A DNA stretch of 8,177 nt from Legionellaceae bacterium UBA6148 (GTDB lineage: Bacteria > Pseudomonadota > Gammaproteobacteria > Legionellales > Legionellaceae). Below the pieces are notes generated by a model. That model was not told the origin of the DNA. It ran no database searches and was given only the letters and a program-made list of their open reading frames with translations. Of this stretch, positions 4,296 through 8,177 are shown piece by piece. The stretch is taken from assembly GCA_002423125.1 (NCBI GenBank), contig DIUW01000035.1:1-8177 (forward strand), in the 5' to 3' direction. Numbering within the stretch: the first letter of the stretch is position 1; each line of letters starts with the position of its first letter. The translations under genes and the position numbers were made by a program.

Positions 4296-6071
4296 CTAAA
4301 TTGACGCAACAAATTCAGTAATAATCTTATCCTTACGATAATCCCATAAGTCTGTCGGTCTGTCCCAGATATACAGCCCACCGTTTATTGTTGCAGGCAA
4401 CGGAAGAAAATTATCGTCGTAAAATTGCGGCGCTAATGCCTGAAAGTGTGGGTTGTTCCATAACATGATCGCAGGATTTTGTCCCTTAATATTATTTTGA
4501 GCATCAGTAAGTAGCTCTAAATTGTAAATTTTGTTGCGCTGCTCATCAGTTCCCAGACCGCCTCCATTTGGATTAATATGATCAATGTGATAATCAGCCG
4601 CACCGTTGATACTCTGAGTACTTCTAACAAGCATTAATACTCTCCGAATATCGACTTGATCGCTTCTATTACGATAATCCAGCTGGTCAACAAAATTCTC
4701 AATAGCGTGCCAATCAACTGTCATGGTAGCATCTAAGAATTTATGCGCGAAATGCGGCTGCAAAATATCTAACAATTCTCGTTTAGGGAAATACAGTGAT
4801 CGTCCGTTAGTTATTTGATTAACGCAGTTATCTATAACATCTATGGCCGCAGAAAGCGCTGAAGTTGACTGTCCACTGAAAGCCTGGCCTAATAAAACAA
4901 GTAATAACCATTGCCGAATATCACGCTCTATCGCCTGCCTTGCAGGAAGCATCGTATTGTAATGAAAACCGGTCGAAATCTGCCATCTCAGAATTGGTAT
5001 CAAGGCATTTACTGACGACACCATTCCATTTCTAGCTAAACCCCAATTATTTAATGTTGTCAATAATTCAACAGTGGTGGTGTTAAAATTGTTAGGCCAA
5101 AAACTTGCAAGTTGTTTTATTATAACAGGAGAAAAATCACTAAATGAGTATCCAGGAGGTATACAATTAGGACTAGTTCTATGTGACAAAACGAAAACGT
5201 TCAAAAGTTTTTTTCTATCAAAAGGTCTTTGATTTCCATGAAATATCGCATTAAATGCGTTTATCAAATGAGCAAATTGTTGATTGATGTTAGCAGCAGC
5301 CCAGGCTATTTGCAGCGTCCCAATTATTAGGTCTGATTTATGAAGTCTTTCGCCTGTATCGTTCGATAAAATATACACATCCAACGCATCTTGAATATTC
5401 GATGCAGGGTATTCGCCGTAGCAATACGCATCCAGCTGCCAGAAGCTATCTCTCAAGCTCTGAATATTTTGATCTATTGCAGTTATGGGGATATTTTTAT
5501 TCGCACCATTCATATTCAAATAATTATTTTTCCAATGATGGAACGCAGCTTGATTAGCCCAGCTCATTATGTTAGAGCATGGTATAAGGTGACCGATAGG
5601 AACAACGTTCAAATCAACAAATTTAAAGGGCTGCTGGGTAATGGGAAGATTCCTCATAGCATGACTTCGTGTGACTGTTGGGTCAAAACAAAGTGTATAG
5701 TCGACGCCATTTTGACTCCACTGACCTAACACGCCAACAGCCAAAGAGGTTAAACGCTGCTGTCCATCTAGGACGTAATATATTGGGGTTCCAGGAGTCA
5801 ACCCAGCTTGTGACGGCAGAGCTCCACCGGGTTGTTGCTTACAATTGATAAAGTAGGCATTCTGTGCACCAAGGCCTTGTGGATTGTTATAGGTAGTCGG
5901 CCAAACCAAGCTAGTGCCAATCGGGAAATTCAAATAGCATGAAACAAAAAGTTTTATGATGTCCTCTTTATCCCACACATAAGGCCTTTGAAACGATGGA
6001 AGAAAAAAATCACCTCCAACTTGCTGAGCATTTCTAATCGCTTGACCTAGTGTAATTGTCTGATATGGCAT
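4296..6071 (-). CDS. GmrSD/DUF262-type protein with HNH-like C-terminus, putative modification-dependent restriction enzyme
   Basis: A 591-aa single-chain protein. The N-terminus has the DUF262 signature: FLPSFQRPYVWDKEDI (residues 23-38), LNFPIGTSLVW (47-57), VLDGQQRLTSL (100-110) with the DGQQR motif used for nucleotide hydrolysis, and SNDTGERLHKSDLI (236-249), the N-x-x-G-x-x-L-x-x-x-DL block. The C-terminus has YHIDHINP (494-501), then YNLELL (516-521) and NNIKGQNP (526-533), an HNH/DUF1524-like nuclease signature. Known relatives are GmrSD type IV enzymes, which cut glucosylated hydroxymethylcytosine DNA of phages, and SspE, which acts with phosphorothioate modification. No modification genes are seen here, so an autonomous type IV role is the better guess. 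Start ATG 6071 has GGAG 7 nt upstream. It is flanked by a terminator and a long promoter region, so probably monocistronic. All key motifs look intact. Confidence 0.9.
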   Translation of the reverse strand: MPYQTITLGQAIRNAQQVGGDFFLPSFQRPYVWDKEDIIKLFVSCYLNFPIGTSLVWPTTYNNPQGLGAQNAYFINCKQQPGGALPSQAGLTPGTPIYYVLDGQQRLTSLAVGVLGQWSQNGVDYTLCFDPTVTRSHAMRNLPITQQPFKFVDLNVVPIGHLIPCSNIMSWANQAAFHHWKNNYLNMNGANKNIPITAIDQNIQSLRDSFWQLDAYCYGEYPASNIQDALDVYILSNDTGERLHKSDLIIGTLQIAWAAANINQQFAHLINAFNAIFHGNQRPFDRKKLLNVFVLSHRTSPNCIPPGYSFSDFSPVIIKQLASFWPNNFNTTTVELLTTLNNWGLARNGMVSSVNALIPILRWQISTGFHYNTMLPARQAIERDIRQWLLLVLLGQAFSGQSTSALSAAIDVIDNCVNQITNGRSLYFPKRELLDILQPHFAHKFLDATMTVDWHAIENFVDQLDYRNRSDQVDIRRVLMLVRSTQSINGAADYHIDHINPNGGGLGTDEQRNKIYNLELLTDAQNNIKGQNPAIMLWNNPHFQALAPQFYDDNFLPLPATINGGLYIWDRPTDLWDYRKDKIITEFVASI

Positions 6072-6506
6072 GACACGACTCCATCGTATTTTTATGAGGA
6101 ATTTCAGATAGACTAAACGTTTTTTAATTAGTAAATAAATGATTGAAGATTCGAATAAATCTTATGGTGCCTCACCTAACCGCGGCCATTAAACATGGTT
6201 TAATTATATCTATATTTACCAATAAGTTATTCTCAGAGCATTAGATCAAGCTTTCCCTATCTTTTGAGGCTAAGTTAGAACATAAAGCCTTTTTTTAATT
6301 TTCACAATAGTACTTTTATAATATTTATCCAAGCCTATTGCTGAACTACAGTGTATCGGTTTTTACTAATTGGCTAATAAAATAATAAAACCGACGTTCC
6401 GACATATTCCATCGCTAAGATTTCATATTTTATAAGATGTAGCCAGTTGTGGAACAACGGATTACCTTTTAACAAAGTAGACCAGCCAAATAGGAACGCA
6501 CAAATC
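6072..6506. other. AT-rich divergent intergenic region (435 bp)
   Basis: It separates divergently oriented genes (minus 4296-6071, plus 6507-7094) and should hold both promoters. Visible structures: TTAAAC-ATG-GTTTAA, a perfect 6-bp dyad at 6189-6203 next to CCGCGG (6180-6185); AGGCT/AGCCT (6267-6271, 6286-6290) followed by a T-run, a weak plus-strand terminator; TCGGTTTT (6356-6363) with AAAACCGA (6387-6394), an 8-bp inverted repeat around an AT-rich 23-nt loop; and a TATAAG -10-like box at 6431-6436 without a convincing -35. No convincing gene is seen in it. Confidence 0.5.
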
Positions 6507-7094
6507 ATGAATATCATCGCCCCACGTGATTTCCAACCTCGTGTAGTCGACGTAATGCTCGGCTTTCGTATGGTCCGTTATACTTTATTGCAGTTTGAGC
6601 AGCAGGCGGCAATGTACAATGCTACCCACTCGGTCAAGTGCGCAGCCATTCACGTCATTGACAAATGGATGAGTAAATTACACTTCATGCCAACCGATAT
6701 GATTCACTCATTAAATTTAATGATCGGTGATGTTCGTATAGGTCGCATTGGAATGGATTTCCGCCGCCACTACGTGTTCATAATCTTTGATACCGATGAT
6801 GATGGCGTGCGCGTTGAACCAAATTCAGATGTTTTCGCCTGGAAGCTTTTGTTCCCCGTTTGTTCATCCAATGTTACGGTCATCTATACGCGATTACCGA
6901 TAGATGATCCAAATAGTTTCACGGTCGATGGGAAACCTTCGAAGTTTATTCTCGATGCTGAACAGTATGGCGATACAGCTTTATTTACGAGCGACCGTCA
7001 CCGCCAGAACGAGTCGAATGAGGAATATTTACCCGACTTTATTCATGAGATCGCGAAACGCATACGGCGACTCAAAGAGAAGGGTTGCTGCTAG
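6507..7094 (+). CDS. 195-aa orphan protein of unknown function
   Basis: The start is placed at ATG 6507 (MNIIAPRDFQPRVVDVMLGF), with AGGA at 6492-6495 upstream. The longer reading from TTG 6447 has no ribosome binding site. I do not recognise the family. The middle has alternating hydrophobic strands (YVFIIFDTDDDGVRVEP at roughly residues 91-107, then WKLLFPV and VTVIYTRLPIDDP), suggesting a beta-rich soluble domain with an Asp cluster. The C-terminus is a charged helix ending RRLKEKGCC. There is no signal peptide or membrane segment. It stands alone on the plus strand, pointing toward the convergent metallopeptidase gene with a shared hairpin between them. A role in the neighbouring defence-like setting is possible, but nothing in the protein shows it. 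Confidence 0.7.
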   Translation: MNIIAPRDFQPRVVDVMLGFRMVRYTLLQFEQQAAMYNATHSVKCAAIHVIDKWMSKLHFMPTDMIHSLNLMIGDVRIGRIGMDFRRHYVFIIFDTDDDGVRVEPNSDVFAWKLLFPVCSSNVTVIYTRLPIDDPNSFTVDGKPSKFILDAEQYGDTALFTSDRHRQNESNEEYLPDFIHEIAKRIRRLKEKGCC

Positions 7095-7111
7095 TCACCT
7101 CGAAACAAAAA

Positions 7112-7131
7112 AAACGGCCCGAGGGCCGTTT
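7112..7131 (-). terminator. hairpin terminator between convergent genes
   Basis: AAACGGCCC (7112-7120) pairs perfectly with GGGCCGTTT (7123-7131) around a 2-nt spacer. On the minus strand the stem is followed by an unbroken T-run (complement of the A-run 7107-7114), ideal for ending transcripts of the gene whose stop is at 7230. On the plus strand only TTT follows, so it may also act, less strongly, for the gene ending at 7094. Confidence 0.85.
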
Positions 7132-7229
7132 AAACGTAAGCAAACTAAAGTGTAAAATTATGCAAAATTGAAATACCCTGCAGTAGGCATTTCGGTAATT
7201 AGATTAAACCAAGCAGACGACAGAATACG

Positions 7230-8177
7230 TCACATCCGCGCCACCTCACCCCAAGGCATTTTCTCAACACCACTCGGCGTCAACACCCAAAGTACCGGCA
7301 CCTCGGGAGGACTCGACGGCATCGGACCATAGCCATCAGTAAAATATATCACTGCCTGGGTTGGATGCTCGCGCACATAGTTAAATACCGGATAGAAAGC
7401 GGTTCCACCGAAGCCCTGCATGGCTAATTGATCGGTCTGCAACGGTTGTTCTGGAGTCACTTCAGTGATGCTTTGAATATCGCTATCGCAGGTGATGATC
7501 GTGACCTGGTAATTACGATACGTGTTGAGCAAATAATGAAGCTGGCCTAAAAAAATCGATAACTCAACGAAACAACTGCCACTGACATCAATCGCCACGG
7601 TTAGCTCAAGGAATTCGCTGCGTTGCCGAGGTAAATAGAGCCCGCGATAAATATGCCGACGTGATGGTGGATACCATTGCCGCTCGCCATTCGCCTGCTT
7701 TTGTACAAAGCGTTCAAGTAACTGGTGCCAAGGCAGTGCCGGCACTAATGCCTTTTCTATCATCTTTCTGAGTCGGCCAGGTAGGTGACCGCAATGCTTT
7801 CTATCAAGCATGAGTTGACGGGTATATTCACGCCACTGCTGCTGGGTTTCGGCACTGATAGCCAGATGCTCATCAAGCACTTGTTGCTGTTCTGCCGGCG
7901 CTTGGTCCGGCAGCCGGTCATAAATCACCTCAGCACTGATACCTTTCCAGTGGGCTTCATAAAGCGCCATCGGCGGTACGAATTTTAGGAGCTCTTCGCA
8001 AATGCTATTTACTTCATAGTCGATTGCCATATTCCAACGCCCATGCTCGCGTTGTTGCCTGCGCGCGATATGCCCCATCACGCAATGCCAAACTTCGTGG
8101 CACAGCACAAAACGACGGGTGGCATCGTCTAATTCCTCTGCAAAATTCACGTTGAAATAAATATATTGGCCATCCGT
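7230..8177 (-). CDS. DUF2201/VWA-like predicted metallopeptidase (COG3864 type), N-terminus outside the window
   Basis: The frame is open to the right edge, so the first residues are missing; the in-frame GTG at 8150 is internal, because the preceding codons read TDGQYIYFN, the usual lead-in to this domain. The zinc-binding HEVWHCVMGH (visible residues 27-36, HExxH) and the following WNMAIDYEVN form the putative metallopeptidase part. A mixed linker leads to a von Willebrand A-like domain: LTVAIDVSGSC (DxSxS metal-ion site, about residue 197), GFGGTAFYPVF and VIYFTDGYGPMP. Proteins of this kind usually sit next to a MoxR-type AAA+ ATPase gene, expected just beyond the right edge; their substrates are unknown. 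Stop at 7230-7232; the terminator at 7112-7131 follows. All motifs appear intact. Confidence 0.9.
   Translation of the reverse strand, partial: TDGQYIYFNVNFAEELDDATRRFVLCHEVWHCVMGHIARRQQREHGRWNMAIDYEVNSICEELLKFVPPMALYEAHWKGISAEVIYDRLPDQAPAEQQQVLDEHLAISAETQQQWREYTRQLMLDRKHCGHLPGRLRKMIEKALVPALPWHQLLERFVQKQANGERQWYPPSRRHIYRGLYLPRQRSEFLELTVAIDVSGSCFVELSIFLGQLHYLLNTYRNYQVTIITCDSDIQSITEVTPEQPLQTDQLAMQGFGGTAFYPVFNYVREHPTQAVIYFTDGYGPMPSSPPEVPVLWVLTPSGVEKMPWGEVARM

Noticed and set aside
5391..5729. 112-codon plus-strand frame within the GmrSD-like gene
   Set aside because: It is antisense to a gene with clear conserved motifs, and has no start signal.
6447..6506. TTG-initiated N-terminal extension of the 195-aa orphan protein
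   Set aside because: No Shine-Dalgarno sequence precedes TTG 6447, while ATG 6507 has AGGA upstream.

Overview
The window looks like an accessory island on a moderately AT-rich bacterial chromosome or integrated element. It is probably gammaproteobacterial, judging from the IS3/IS407-type transposase remnant and the clear Shine-Dalgarno sequences; the genus cannot be read from the sequence. No rRNA, tRNA or CRISPR array is visible. Most genes lie on the minus strand, with an insertion-sequence remnant and one orphan gene on the plus strand.

Layout. Positions 1-1715 (minus) hold two overlapping genes: a 95-aa DUF4258-like protein, then a large protein of unrecognised family that runs off the left edge. 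Tandem 11-bp repeats sit upstream of the pair. Positions 1860-2727 are a decayed IS407-group element (IS3 family) with a frameshifted orfA, an orfB carrying two internal deletions, and recognisable imperfect terminal inverted repeats. Its right end interrupts the N-terminal 36 or so codons of a UvrD/Rep-type helicase (2710-2832, minus), right after Walker A. The rest of the helicase is not found on the other side of the IS.

Positions 3010-4079 (minus) contain two tandem paralogous small genes of unknown function. Each has the same Shine-Dalgarno block and the same 17-bp dyad (TGAGACA-GAA-TGTGTCA) 52-56 bp ahead of its start codon. Between them is an 89-codon open stretch without a start codon, probably a relic. 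Positions 4296-6071 (minus) encode a 591-aa GmrSD/DUF262-type protein with an N-terminal DGQQR nucleotide-hydrolysis motif and a C-terminal HNH-like motif, most likely a modification-dependent restriction enzyme against phage DNA. A good intrinsic terminator follows it. After a 435-bp AT-rich intergenic region, 6507-7094 (plus) encodes a 195-aa orphan protein. The right edge (7230-8177, minus) is the C-terminal part of a DUF2201/VWA-like predicted metallopeptidase of the COG3864 type, whose start lies outside the window.

How they may work together. The restriction-type enzyme, the helicase relic, the metallopeptidase/VWA protein, the small DUF4258-like partner and the IS debris together resemble a phage-defence or mobile-element cargo region. 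The best candidates for something undescribed are the two-gene unit at the left edge and the duplicated small genes with their shared operator-like dyad. No functional link between the units can be proved from sequence alone.
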